Source of the DNA: Basidiobolus meristosporus CBS 931.73
Lineage: Eukaryota > Basidiobolomycota > Basidiobolomycetes > Basidiobolales > Basidiobolaceae
NCBI GenBank assembly: GCA_002104905.1
Contig: MCFE01000125.1
Location: forward strand, 1 to 64,000
Reading direction: 5' to 3'
Length of the DNA: 64,000 nt
The position numbers and the translations under genes were made by a program. This document shows, piece by piece, positions 35,381 through 46,855 of the stretch; position 1 is the stretch's first letter; every line of letters starts with the position of its first letter. The notes below the pieces were generated by a model. It did not search any database. It was not told the origin of the DNA and worked only from the letters and a program-made list of their open reading frames with translations.

Positions 35381-37800
35381 TGTGAAAAATAGCTGTCATG
35401 ATCCTGTCAAAATGACCATCACAAAACTGAAATCTCATGACCAAGAGCTATTGGCACTGCTAGGAACCTTTGAAAGAATCATTGAAAAAGTTGCACCTTG
35501 AATTTCAAACAAACCTAGTCAGAATTTCTCACCCAAATAGCCCCTGAATTGCTTCTGGTCTGTTCTCCACCTTTTTCTCTGACATCCTAAGCCCAGATAC
35601 TCAATTCTCTCTTATGTTCAATACATTGATTGGCTATTACCACTTGCTCACACCCCAAATTTACTGACTCTACTGGTGCTGATATGTATAATGCATACCA
35701 ATTGGTTTATTTTCATTAAGACTACAGACATAACACAACTTTTGATTCTGCTGGACTACACAAGCAGCTACACACAACACCAATATTGATCCCAATGCCA
35801 CACCTAATTAGTAATTTCATCAGAATCCACCATCAAATAAGTGACTCTACCTTTACTATTGCTTTTGACTCAATTAGCAGCAACCCTGTGGCTTATGCTG
35901 TTGTCAGCTCACTAGCCCTGATATATCCTGGTGTTCAACCAACAATGCATGGTCTAGCACCTTATCTATCAAACTTTGCAATTTGTAATGGCTCTAATCC
36001 AGTGTGTAATCATTGGTACCATTCTTGAAGAAGCACTGGCACCTCTTAGTGCTTGTTATGCTGTTCTAACAGCTAGAAAAGTGATATATGTTGATGCACA
36101 AGTAAATGCTATCCTTTTCATCATACAGGTTATCTTATATACTTTACCTCACCTTTGGAATTTCTTGTATGTTTAGAGAAAAACATGTTATGTAACAGAG
36201 ATAAGCTCACAAAAGCTGCAATTGCCAATCTTAATCTGACTAAAGTAATCTTTGCTACCAGTGCCAAGGTCTTGGTGTAGTCCAGTAATTTTGCTTCAGA
36301 GTATACTTTGGCAACAAATCTTGCCTTGTATCTTTCTACTACATTTGCATCAGTGCAAGGTCTAACTTCTCATTGACAAGTCTTTGAAGTAGATTCTTGC
36401 AATATTCAAGTGCACTTTCTTCCACACTGCTGTTGAAGTAGTGTGCAATCACTTGGTGTGCATATTACTGTTTCATGGTTCTGCAGTACACTTCTTGATA
36501 AACATCAAATTTCTGAATGTGGCTGCATTGCTCAACAGTAGAATTTTCACTCTGTGCAATAGTTAACATGGGGGCAATGGTAACAGTAATGCCCTCTCTG
36601 ATAGCTTATCAAGCTCAATGCAGTGTGTTGCATATTGTGAAGCTTCCATAATTTGAGAAGATAGCTTTTGTCTTGTTGTTTATTCTTTGTGGCAAATTTG
36701 TTATTTGGATAGTTCTGGGCCCCTATGAAGTGATTCACACTTGGGATACATCTATTAATCTGCTGGTATTCAACTAGTTTTTGCTAGTACTTGACTGACA
36801 CTTTTTCTTCATATATTTAGTTGTAATTCTTTACAGAAGCAGCAAGTAGCTGATTACAAAGCTTGACATGAGTGCTAGTTGATATTATATTCTCCTAGAA
36901 TATATATGAGCCCTACAGCCTTATGCCTTTGTTCATTCACAAGTTCCCACACATATTAGTCTTCAGCTAGCATTTTAAAGCATAGCATTTCTGTCTACAA
37001 GGAGAACATAGTGGCTGTAGCAGACATGGTGCCTTTCTCTACAAACTCATCTGCCTCACTAGAGTGCAGCTGAGCAGGCTGTGTTTCAACTCTACTGAAT
37101 CAGCTGTTGTCTGACTGATAATTCTTCCTTGCTAGTATAGGATTCAGACAGCTTTAAGTTGACAGCATTAATTGGTGAAAACTGCACCTATTTTCTCATG
37201 CTTCTGTGTCTCTGACTTGGGTAGACTTTTTTCCTTTCCATTTACTTTTATCACTGACAGGCCAATTGCTGATGCTTGAACTGAGTAATTATTGCAATGT
37301 ACCATGTTTCTCTTTGATAAATGCTGCACTGGTGCATCTATTTATTCCTGCTTATTGCTTGCCTGCACTCTTTTGTTTGGAGCTTTAAATCCCAATTGTG
37401 AAAAGCTTTTGAGAAAGCCACTGATTTTCAGCCATGGCACCCATGTTCTTCTGCCTGTGATGATTACCACCAATCTTGAGAAACTGTCTCAGTATACTGA
37501 TGCTGGCCCATAATCCATTTTCTTGTTTCCGTCTAGGATAATGCTCATGCAGCAAGTCAAGTGTGCATAGCTTGGCCATTAGTTTCTGATGGTCCCACAG
37601 TATACCTGCCGTTAGTGAGTGGTGTTGTAGTGGGGTAGACATACCTCTCAAAGACAAGTTTATTTACATAGTAGTTATAGCAAGCCTGCTGATATTTAAC
37701 TTGATCAGAATTATCCCATTCTCTGCCAATATTATCAGTATTATCCCATGTATTGCTCATTGTGATTAGTCACTAGCATTGGATATACCATGTGTTACAC
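35380..37800 (-). repeat. Unclassified interspersed repeat, copy A
   Basis: This copy aligns by eye with copy B along most of its length: a left segment near 35,390 (CTGTCAAAATGACCATCACAA) and a middle segment, 36,960-37,350. A right segment at 37,540-37,640 contains ATAATGCTCATGCAGCAAGTC, against ATAATGCTCATGGAGCAAGTC at 39,570 in copy B. The coding sense appears to be the minus strand, where stretches such as LDLLHEHYPRRKQENGLWAS are readable between stops. One copy of the internal module lies near 37,260-37,380. The repeat is degenerate and I do not recognise the family. Confidence 0.6.
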
Positions 37801-37829
37801 AACTTTGTGATATTCAATCATATTCAAAT

Positions 37830-39670
37830 TAGGTAAGCACCCCCATGAGAAATAATTGTGAAAGTCTCATCAAAAGGCTGTCACAAAATGAAAATCCCAT
37901 CACCAAGAGGTATTGATCCTATCTGAACACTGCAGAAAGCCCATAAATAATCATTGAACACTAGATTTTACAAAAAACTTAGTCAAAATTCTTTGTTGCA
38001 ACAATAGAAAAGTGGCCTTTAATTAATTCTCTGCCAGCTCTCTCACTTTCTGATCACAGACAAGAAGTAACCTCCTACATTTGTGTCAATTGATTGGCTA
38101 CTGCCTCTTTTCCATAGTCCTTACTACCTAACTCACCCAATTCTCTTACTTTTTATGCATACAATTTGGTTTATTTCCATTGAAGCTTCATTTGTACTTC
38201 AATTGCCAATGATACTGACCTATATAAGTCCCTATACCCAACACTAATACTAAGCCCAGCCCCACACTCATCAAGTATTCCATTTAAATCCACCATTCAA
38301 TAAGCATTTCTACTGCAACACCCTTTTTCCATGACTTTGGCGCAAACCCTAAAACTTTGTGCCACTCTTCATTCACTGATTCCCATATGTCCTGGTCTTC
38401 AGCCGGCACTGCAAGGTCTAGAACCTCATTTGCCAGTCTTTGCAATAAGTCATGCAATGTTCAAGTTCATTTTCTTGAGCCTGCTCTAGAAGGAGTGCTG
38501 CAGCCTCTTGGTGTGAGTATTAATATTCCAGAATTCACTCTGTAGGCATTGTGATAGTCTTTAAGCTTTTGATGCTGTTGCTTTGTCTGTCAGTGGGATC
38601 TCCACTCTGTTTTCAATGGAGGACATGAAGGCAGTGGTAGACAATCTGCTTTTCTCTGCAAGCTCATCTACCTCACTGGAGTGTAGCTCAACTGACTGCA
38701 CTTTTGGCTCTTGAGAAAACGGCTGTTTTCTTGTTGGTAACTCTTCTTGGCTTAATGGTATTCATCCTGTTCTGGGCTGACAGTGTTAATTGGTGAGAGC
38801 TGCAGCTTTCTCTCATGAATCCCTGTCTCTGGCTTGGGTAGACACTCTCTCTTAACCTGTACCTTTATCACTGTCAGGTTTTCTAATACTACTTTGACAT
38901 AGTGCTTCTTGAATTGTACCACATTTCCTCCTTGAAGAATGCTGCATAGGTGCATTCATTTTTGCCTGCTTGTCCCTTGCCATCCCTCTCCCAGCAACCT
39001 GACATTTCTTTGCCACACATTTAGAACTTTCAGTCCTGCTTGTGACAGGCTGCTGAGAAAGCCATAGGACTGCATTGCACTCAGCTCCTTCACTGCCACT
39101 GTAACTGAGTGCTTCTTGTATAGAACTATGCTAAATGCTGCACTGATACATGTGTCTCTGAATGGCACTCTCCTGGCAACCTGACATTTCTTTGCCACTT
39201 GATTTGAGCATTTAGCCCTGTTTTTGACAGGCTCCTGAGAAAGCTGCAGGTTTTTACCACTGCAAGGTCCTTCACTGCTACTTTGACTGAGTGCTTCTTA
39301 TATTGAGCTATGTTTTTTCCTTTATCAATGCTGCACTGATGCATCTGTTTCTGCATGCTTGCCATTAATGGCAATCTTCTGGCAACCCAACATTTTTTTG
39401 CCACTTGTATGGAGCTTTCAGCCCTGCATGTAACAAGCTCTTTAAGGAGCTGCTGGTTTTTAGCCATGGCACCCTTGTTCTTATGCCTTCAGTAGTTTCT
39501 GATACTCTTGAGATACTTTCTTAGCATACCACTGCTGGCCCAAAAACCATTTGCCTGTTTAAGTCCAGGATAATGCTCATGGAGCAAGTCAAGCACATTT
39601 GGCTTGGCCTTGAGTTCCCAATAGTCCCATAGTATGCTGGCCTTGAGGTGTTGGTGTACTAGACACTACT
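37830..39670 (-). repeat. Unclassified interspersed repeat, copy B, with a triplicated module
   Basis: This is the best-preserved copy of the family. Read on the minus strand from about 39,660 it gives VLDLLHEHYPGLKQANGFWA, a stop, then a Lys/Gln-rich protein. A module of about 195 bp, landmarked by TGCTGCA followed by GATGCA-like sequence, is repeated in tandem at about 38,940, 39,132 and 39,328. Each unit encodes a variant of (Y)KKHSVKVAVKDLAVVK followed by a W-QRNVRL segment. The left part (38,020-38,350) matches copy C at 40,910-41,240. No terminal repeats were identified. It is likely a decayed transposon of unknown class. Confidence 0.6.
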
Positions 39671-40789
39671 TGGCAACTTGGCAAGTATCACATTGAAAAG
39701 CTGTAAGTTAAGGGGATGAAATTGTGTCAGTTGCATGTTTGCCAGCAGGAGGCCATAGCTTTAACTGACTCAATCTACCTGTGGAATACCCATGGTAGCA
39801 GTAAATAAGCAAATCAAGAGGCATGATTATGTAGTGAAATAAATGAAAGGTGCAAGGAGAGGTAGAAAAATAAAATACCATTTGGTAAACAGGTATTGTA
39901 GCACTATACAGAGCCAGCTATAGGTTGCCATACTATCATAATGTCAGTAGGGGTCTACATCAAGACTATGAAAGCACTGTCAAGTCTTTACCATTCAAGG
40001 CAAATGCAAGTATTAGCCAGTTATAGCTGTTGAAATAAATGCTGACTACATTAGAGCTACCTGAATGCTACGTATGTTCCATCAAAAGACACCACCAAGT
40101 TACTGCCTGAAATTTAGAAGTGAGGACAGCAAATTGCCATCACAATCCTGCCACAAGACTGTTCAGAGGGTTGAGGATTCCAGGCTGCTGATATTATGAC
40201 AGCCTCATTCTTGGATCCTGACAGTAGACATAGATTGGGTCCACCTGCAGAACCATACTATTTGCACAGGGTGAAACAATACCTTAAGAGACAGTATGCC
40301 TATATGCATGAAAGATTCAATGATAACCCCCTACCATGAATATTATAGATACAGTTGTGGCTGCAAAAACACACATATCAAAATGATATTTCCCCTTTGG
40401 TATGACTAGCTTCCATATATATGCTGCCAAAACAATCAAACAAAATTGCATTGTTCCAGTGCAAACCCAACACACATGGAAGCAGAAGAGCATTTTGCAA
40501 CAGCCTGCTTTGATATTCAGTGCAACAAGAAGGGCTACATCCAAAAAAGGCCATGTTGACAGTGTTCCCACTGAAGGTAATAATGCAGACTCCTCAGGCT
40601 CTTAATCAAGTAGGTAATGAGAATCTCTACTAAGTTACAGCATATTGGATTATTTGGTATCATTCAACAGTTAAAAAATTACTTTGCAATTCAGGACTAG
40701 TCTCAGCTGCTGTGGGACTGATTTACAGCCCCAACTTTGCCCTCTATTTCATCTCTATCTTCCTGTGATTATTCCCCTGTAGTCAACAA
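39671..40789. other. AT-rich spacer between repeat copies
   Basis: There are only short frames (for example 40402-40605 + and 40317-40571 -) with no recognisable content. The sequence is probably old transposon debris. Confidence 0.4.
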
Positions 40790-42768
40790 CAAACTACTCT
40801 ATGAGAAATTATTATGATAATCCCATCATAGAACCATGCAAAGACCATCAAAAAATAATTGCACCCCTGATATCATATAAAACTTAGTTGAAATATTTCA
40901 TCTCAACACCACAAAATTGACTTCTGATTGGTTCTCTGCCAATTTTCTCACTTTCTGATCCCAGACACTCTATCACCTCCTACATTTGTGAGCATTGATT
41001 AGCTATGCCTCTTTTTTGCACCCCTTACTACCTGACTCAACCATTTCCTTTTTTTTGCATGCATACAAGTTGATTTATTTCCATTGAAACTTCAGTTGTA
41101 CCTCAATTGCCATGTGTATTGACCTATACAAGTCCCTATACCCTACACTAACATTAAGCACAGCATCACACTCAACAAGTAACCCCATTAACATCCACCA
41201 CTTAATAAGTATTTCTGCTGTAATGCTCTGTTTCCACAACTTTGGCAGGAACCATATGGCTTTATACCTTTGTTCATTCACTGGTTCCCATATGTCTTGG
41301 CCTTCAGCTAGCACTACAAGGTCTAGCTCCCCATCTGCCAGTCTTTGTAATAAACTTGTTCCATTGTATAGTGTCACATTGAGCCAAGAGTGCCAAATGA
41401 TGCCATAGTGGGTCAGAGAGGCCAAGTGAGCCTATACTTGGCCACAGAGTGTGAAGCATAGCTCTGCATCTTTGTGCAAAGCAGCCCCTGTGTTTCACCC
41501 ATTGTGCAGGAGAAAAACCACTTTTTGACCTTTTTTTTAGATCAGTGTTGTGCAGGATGCATAAGAGCACAAATGGATTGAAGATATGTATCTGGCACCT
41601 AATATCCATGGCACTCTAAATCTAGCTCCTGTGGCTTGTAACATGTCACAAAAATGCATGGCACTATCTTGGTCCACTGGTACTATCTGGCACCATATTT
41701 AATTATTAGCCCTAAAGTAAGATCTATACAAACCACTTATAGTGCCAGATAGTACCAGTGGACCAAGATAGTGCCGTGCATTTTTGCAACATGTTACAAG
41801 CCTCAGGAGCTAGATTTAGAGTGCCATGGATATTAGGTGCCAGATACATATCTTCAATCCATTTGTGCTCTTATGCATCCTGCACAACACTGATCTAAGA
41901 AAAGGTCAAAAAATAGATTTTCTCCAGCACAAGGGGTGAAACACAGGGCTGCTTTGCACAAAGATGCAGAGCTATGCTTCACATTTTGTGGCCAAGTATA
42001 GGCTCACTTAGCCTCCCTAACACATTATGGCCTCATTTGGCACTCATGGCTCAATGTGGCACTATACAATGGAACAAGGCTAATAGGTCCTTCCAATATT
42101 CAAGTGCAATTTCTTGAGCGCTGCTCATGAAGAAGTACTGCAACCTCTTGGTGTGCCTATCAATGTTCCAAAATTCCACCACAGGCACTGTGATCACCTT
42201 TTGAGTTCTTGACATTGCTACCTTGTCTATCAGTGGGATCTCCACTCTGTCAACAATGGAGGACATAGAGGCTGTGGTAGACAAATTGTCTTTCTCTGCA
42301 AACTTATATACCTCACTGAAGTGTAGCTCAACTGGCAGCACTTCCAACTCTTAAGAAAACAGTTGTTTTCTTGTTGGTCATTCTTCTTGGCTATGATGGG
42401 ATTCAGTCTGTTCCAGGCTAATGGTGCTAATTGGCAAGAACTGCAGCTTTTCTCTTACACTTCCCTGTATCTTGCTTGGGTTGACTTTTTCCCCTTTACC
42501 TTTTCCTTTATCACTGCCAGGTCTTTCACTGCTACTTTGTCTGAGTGCTTCTTGTATTGAGCTATGTTTTCTCCTTGCTAAATGCTGCTTTGATGCATTT
42601 GTTTTGGCCTGCTTGTCCCCTGCTGGCACTTTGCAGGCAACCTGATGCTTCTTTCCTGCTTGTTTCAAGCTCTCAACCCATGCTGTGATGGGCTCCTGAG
42701 GTAGCTGCATGTTTTTATCACTGCCAGGTCCTTCACAACTATTTACTGAGTGCTTCTTGAGTAGAGGT
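40790..42768 (-). repeat. Unclassified interspersed repeat, copy C, interrupted twice
   Basis: The left part (40,790-41,354) and the right part (42,079-42,768) match adjacent parts of copy B. The fold-back element at 41,355-42,078 sits exactly between them, and a copia LTR begins at 42,769 inside the next module (CTGAGTGCTTCTTGAGTAGAGG). The minus strand of the right part reads KHSSIQEALRQSSSERPGSD and ELEVLPVELHFSEVYKFAEK, separated by stops. Confidence 0.6.
41355..42078. mobile_element. 724-bp fold-back (inverted repeat) element
   Basis: The two arms, 41355-41693 and 41742-42078, are reverse complements of each other over about 338 bp with only a few percent mismatch. They surround a 48-bp loop. 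The ends read CTTGTTCCATTGTATAGTG and CACTATACAATGGAACAAG. A likely target duplication TAATA flanks it (gTAATAaac on the left, ggcTAATAgg on the right), and the host sequence is repeat copy C. No coding capacity is present. This is consistent with a large MITE or Foldback-type element; its transcript would form a long hairpin. Confidence 0.85.
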
Positions 42769-43118
42769 TGTTGTAAAAGCTTGTATTTCCACCTAAATGT
42801 TCACCTAACTTAGTCTCTTTGATCATCACCTTCAAATCCTAGAGAATACTGACCAAAATTCCTTGTTGGGATTTACTTGGAATATTTTCACCAAAATACC
42901 AGGTACCCAGAACATGAAAATTTTCAAAGTTGTCCAAACAGCCCCAAACTTTGCACACATGTTCTTGGGACCTTCCTTAACCTATTATGTGTGTTTGCTA
43001 TGCCAACACCAGGTAAAAGTATAAATACTACTTTTACATTCAATAAATCATTAAGTGAAAGCCACATAATATACTTGTCCTCTTAATCACTTCCAATATC
43101 TCCAAGACTCTTACAACA
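42769..43118 (+). repeat. 5' LTR of the copia element (350 bp)
   Basis: It begins TGTTGTAAAAG and ends CTCTTACAACA. A TATA-like TATAAATAC lies near 43,020, and AATAAA follows at about 43,041. It is nearly the same length and sequence as the solo LTR at 47198-47547. The left flank is GAGGT. Confidence 0.85.
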
Positions 43119-43130
43119 GGTTATGAGCCC
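43119..43130 (+). other. Primer binding site of anticodon-loop (half-tRNA-Met) type
   Basis: GGTTATGAGCCC directly follows the LTR. It is complementary to a methionine tRNA anticodon stem-loop (GGGCTCATAACC, anticodon CAT), not to a tRNA 3' CCA end. Priming by a tRNA cut in the anticodon loop is known for Drosophila copia and yeast Ty5. The same motif recurs at about 46,530. Confidence 0.65.
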
Positions 43131-43149
43131 TAAGCTGTCACTCTCTGCA

Positions 43150-46005
43150 ATGTCTACTACTGCTATTACTGGAAATTTTCCCTCTGCTGAAAAGTTGGAT
43201 GGATCTAACTACCAAGTGTGGAATGTGAAGATGAAGATGCTGCTACAAGAAAGAGGCCTTTGGGATATTGTCATGGGAGAAGAATGCCCTCCTAAAATTG
43301 TGGGAGAGGAAGCCTCAAAGTACCAGAAGAAAGAACAAATTGCATTTAGCTGCATTTGCCCTAATGTCAAGGACAAATTGCTAATTCAATGCTCAAGAGC
43401 AAAAACGGCAAAGAATGCCTGGAAGGCACTAGAAGACACCTACCAGTCATGTTCAGCTGCCAAGAAAATGTATCTAAGACAAAAATTCTTTACTACAAAG
43501 ATGCTGCCAGGAGAAGAAATGAAAAATCTACTTAACAGAATTACCCTGCTGGTAGATGAGATGGAATCTGTGGGCATACCAACTACTGATAAGGATGTGT
43601 TAGTTACCATCCTGAATAGCCTGACAGATGAGCTTCAGGGCCTTGTATCAGCCCTAGAGTGCAGAACTGAAGATTTGACCTTAAATTATGTATATGGAAG
43701 GCTCCTGGATGAAGAATTAAGAAAATCAAACGCTAATAAGAAGGAAGAAGAAAATGCTTTAATGAGCAACAATAACCAACAAAGGGGGTACCCAAGACCC
43801 TACAAAGGCAACAGCAACCTGTCTTGTAACTACTGCAAAAGGAAAGGACACACATCAGACTGGTGTCTCAAAAAGAAAGATAATCAGCAAAAGAAGCCCA
43901 AATATGGAAATGCTGTAATAACCAAAGATAGACTATTAATATCTGCACTAAATATGACCACAAACAAGGATTCTCAGACGTGATATATTGACTCTGGAGC
44001 ATCTCAACACTTTACACACCAAAAAGAACTCTTTACCCAATATTAAGAAATTTCAATTAAGAAGGTTTTCATTGGTGACAATAGAACACTTGATGCAGTG
44101 GGAGAAGGATCTATCCAAGTAAACCTAAGAAGCAGTGAAGGAAGCCATACACTGACTTTCAAAGAAGTACTCTATGTACCAGAAATAGCCAAGAACCTAC
44201 TATCTGTAAGCAAGGCCACTGCAGAAGGACTCAATTTCAGCTTTGACAATTCAGGATGCAAGATCACTGATCAAAATGGCGCCCATATTGCTTTGGGTAT
44301 CAGAGATCAGAACCTATACTAATTGACTTATATTCCATCATATTTGGAAGCCAATATAAGTAACTTCAATGAAGAAACACCAATGCGTTGGCACAGGAGA
44401 TTTGGGCACATCAATTTTGATTATTTGCGCAAAATGATCAAAGATCAGCTAATTTCTGGAGTGAAAATTGATCCCCCAGCTAATTTGGAGCACTGTGAAG
44501 CCTGCATATATGGGAGACAAGCCAGACAACCGTTCAAGAGCTCTGGGTTAATCAAAACTAAGAAAAAATTAGATCTAATTCACCCAGATCTGTGTGGACC
44601 TATGCAAAATTTATCCTTAGGAGGGATGAAGTATTTAATCACTTTTATTGATGATTATACAATATACACATGGGTCTACTTCATGGAGAGAAAAGAAAAA
44701 GCTCTGTCTAAGCTTAGGGAGTTTAAATCCATGCTGGAGAGAGAAACTGGTGAAAAAATCAAGAAAATACACTCTGACAATGGTGGAGAATATACCTCAA
44801 AACTCTTCATCCACTTCTGCAAAATTCATGGGATAAAGCAAGAGACTACTGTACCATACTCCCCACAGAAAAATGGAGTAGCAGAACAAGCTAACAGATC
44901 AATAATTGATATGGCAAGATCTATGATCCATGATCAAAAATCATCCTATGATTTTTGGATAGAATCAGTTGCCACTGCTGTATACCTTAAAAATAGAAGT
45001 TATAACAGAGTACTTTGTGATTCTACTCCATTTGAAGCATGGTATGGATACAGACCAAGTGAAGAGTATCTAAGAATATTTGGGTGTACAGCATATGCCA
45101 AACAACTGGCCAGAAATCAGTCAAAATTTGAGCCAAAAAGCGTAAGATGCATATTTTTGTGCTACTGCAATGAGAGTAACGCATACAGACTCTACAATGC
45201 AGAAGCAAAGAAGCTGATCAAGTCCAGGGATGTACTGTTTGATGAAAATTCAAAATTTTCACAAAAAATGACATCAGATGATGACAAAAAGTTGATCTCA
45301 AGTCCACCAATTATCAGGATTGAATCAGAGCAAAACAATAAAAATTTTTTCACTCCAGAGGACTCTACAACCATGGTTCAGCCAGAGTCAGTGCCCAGGA
45401 ATATCCCAGAAGTGATCATTCCAGTATCAAATGCCCGGAGATCCAATTGGACAAGAAATAGCCCAAATTACTATAGCAATGACGGTACAAACTTAGCCTA
45501 TGCCTATTCAGTCCACATTGATGAACCCCAGACTGTAAAAGAGGCCCTGAATAGCCCTCAGACAAAGTTCTGCAGATATGCAATGACTGAGGAATATCAG
45601 GCCCTGATGGAAAATCAAACTTGGGACTTAGTCAAATTACCAATCAACCATAAATCAATTGGATGCAGATGGGTCTTCAGGACAAAATACAAGGCTGATG
45701 GTACAGTTGCCAAGTACAAAGCAAGATTTGTAGCCAAAGGGTACTCTCAAACAAAAGGACTTGACTATACTGGGACCTTTGCACTGGTAGCCAAGTTTAA
45801 TTCCATTGGATTAATATTGGCTATTACAGCCAAATATAAGTTTTTTATTCATCAAATGGATGTAAAAGCTGCATTTTTGAATGGAGAACTTGATGGGGCA
45901 TGTATATGGACCAGCCTGATGGGTTTGTTGACTAAGATAACCCCCATTTGGTCTGCAAGCTTAAAAAGTCACTATATGGTCTCAAACAATCACTGAGAGC
46001 CTGAA
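43150..46005 (+). pseudogene. Copia gag-pol polyprotein, broken
   Basis: A single frame encodes gag (zinc knuckle CNYCKRKGHTSDWC), protease (DSGASQHF), integrase (HRRFGHINFDYLRKM, CEACIYG, NGGEYTS, NGVAEQANRS) and the start of reverse transcriptase (GCRWVFRTKYKADG, MDVKAAFLNGEL). In-frame stops occur at 43981 (TGA), 44044 (TAA) and 44320 (TAA), and there is a frameshift near 45,897. The start at 43150 is preferred because the earlier ATG at 43123 overlaps the primer site. The element cannot be autonomous. Confidence 0.88.
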
Positions 46006-46550
46006 TTTGAGAAACTCTCCTAACTTAGTGTTAGAATTGTATTACCTCTACAAAGGTATAAATAGTATTCTTCGTTATGCATAGACAACAGCACAACTAT
46101 TATCACTTTTTTTGATAATTTCCAAAACACTTATTAAGTTGCATCAGCTTGCTGGGTCTGATGTATTCATGCTCTAGTAACTGGTTAACCTGAACCTTCA
46201 TCTGAACCTGTAAATGCCATTGTGATCTTGTCATGTGATTGTTTAGATGGTCATTAATTCAAAGCTACTGGTATTATTGTGGTCTGCTGATGGGATCTCA
46301 ACGGCTGATCTGGACTGAATCCTCCTTCAGGACCAAATTATTTTTCATAGGGTGACCCTGAAACTGATGCAGAATGTTCCTGACTATTCAGAAGCTTTCC
46401 TAACTGAGTGTTATAGTTCCATTACCTCAACAAAGATATAAGTACTGAGTTTCTTCATGAGTAAACAACAGTGGACCTATTTTCACTTTTTCACAATAGT
46501 TCCTTTTATTTAAAACACTTCTTAACTTGCAGCAGGTTATGAGCCCCAAT
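45994..46550 (+). repeat. Two related short LTR-like fragments
   Basis: Sequences at about 45,994-46,144 and 46,379-46,529 share CTCCTAACTTAGTGTTA / TTTCCTAACTGAGTGTTA, a TATAAGTA-type box, and ends in GTTGCATCA / TTGCAGCA. The second is followed by GGTTATGAGCCCC, the same half-tRNA primer motif as the copia element, so it is the 5' LTR of a second copia lineage whose body is missing. Confidence 0.55.
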
Positions 46551-46637
46551 TATTTGAATGCATTCTAGAGATGACTTCTACCAGCATAGAGAATAGCACA
46601 ATCATCTTTCCTGCAAAGGAATGGTCTCAAGGGAAGT

Positions 46638-46850
46638 GTTGAAATATAGAGAGATATGTTAGAGTGAAATGAAGAATTAAAAGATTTACATGATATTTAT
46701 TTGTTGCTTCATTTAGTTGCAGCACAGTATTTATATGTACTGCAGATATATGCAAATTTTACCACTTGATCACTGTTAGGGGACTCTCAGGAGCACATTT
46801 GCCAAACTTGAGCTCATTTGGACAAGCCTCAGAATTTCCTCAACTTCTTT
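46638..46850 (+). repeat. LTR-like repeat, copy 1
   Basis: It starts TGTTGAAATATAGAGAGATA, runs through a TATTTATAT box, and matches the sequence at about 63,485-63,690. It is probably a solo or partial copia-type LTR. Confidence 0.5.
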
Positions 46851-46855
46851 GTTTT

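Larger units (their letters stand above)
42769..46010 (+). mobile_element. Ty1/copia retrotransposon, 3'-truncated
   Basis: The 5' LTR (42769-43118, TGTTGT...TACAACA) is followed by a primer site, one long gag-pol frame with stops, and truncation inside reverse transcriptase near 46,005, just after KLKKSLYGLKQS-like sequence read in the shifted frame. No matching 3' LTR follows. The LTR at 47,198 has its own target duplication and belongs to a separate insertion. Confidence 0.88.
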
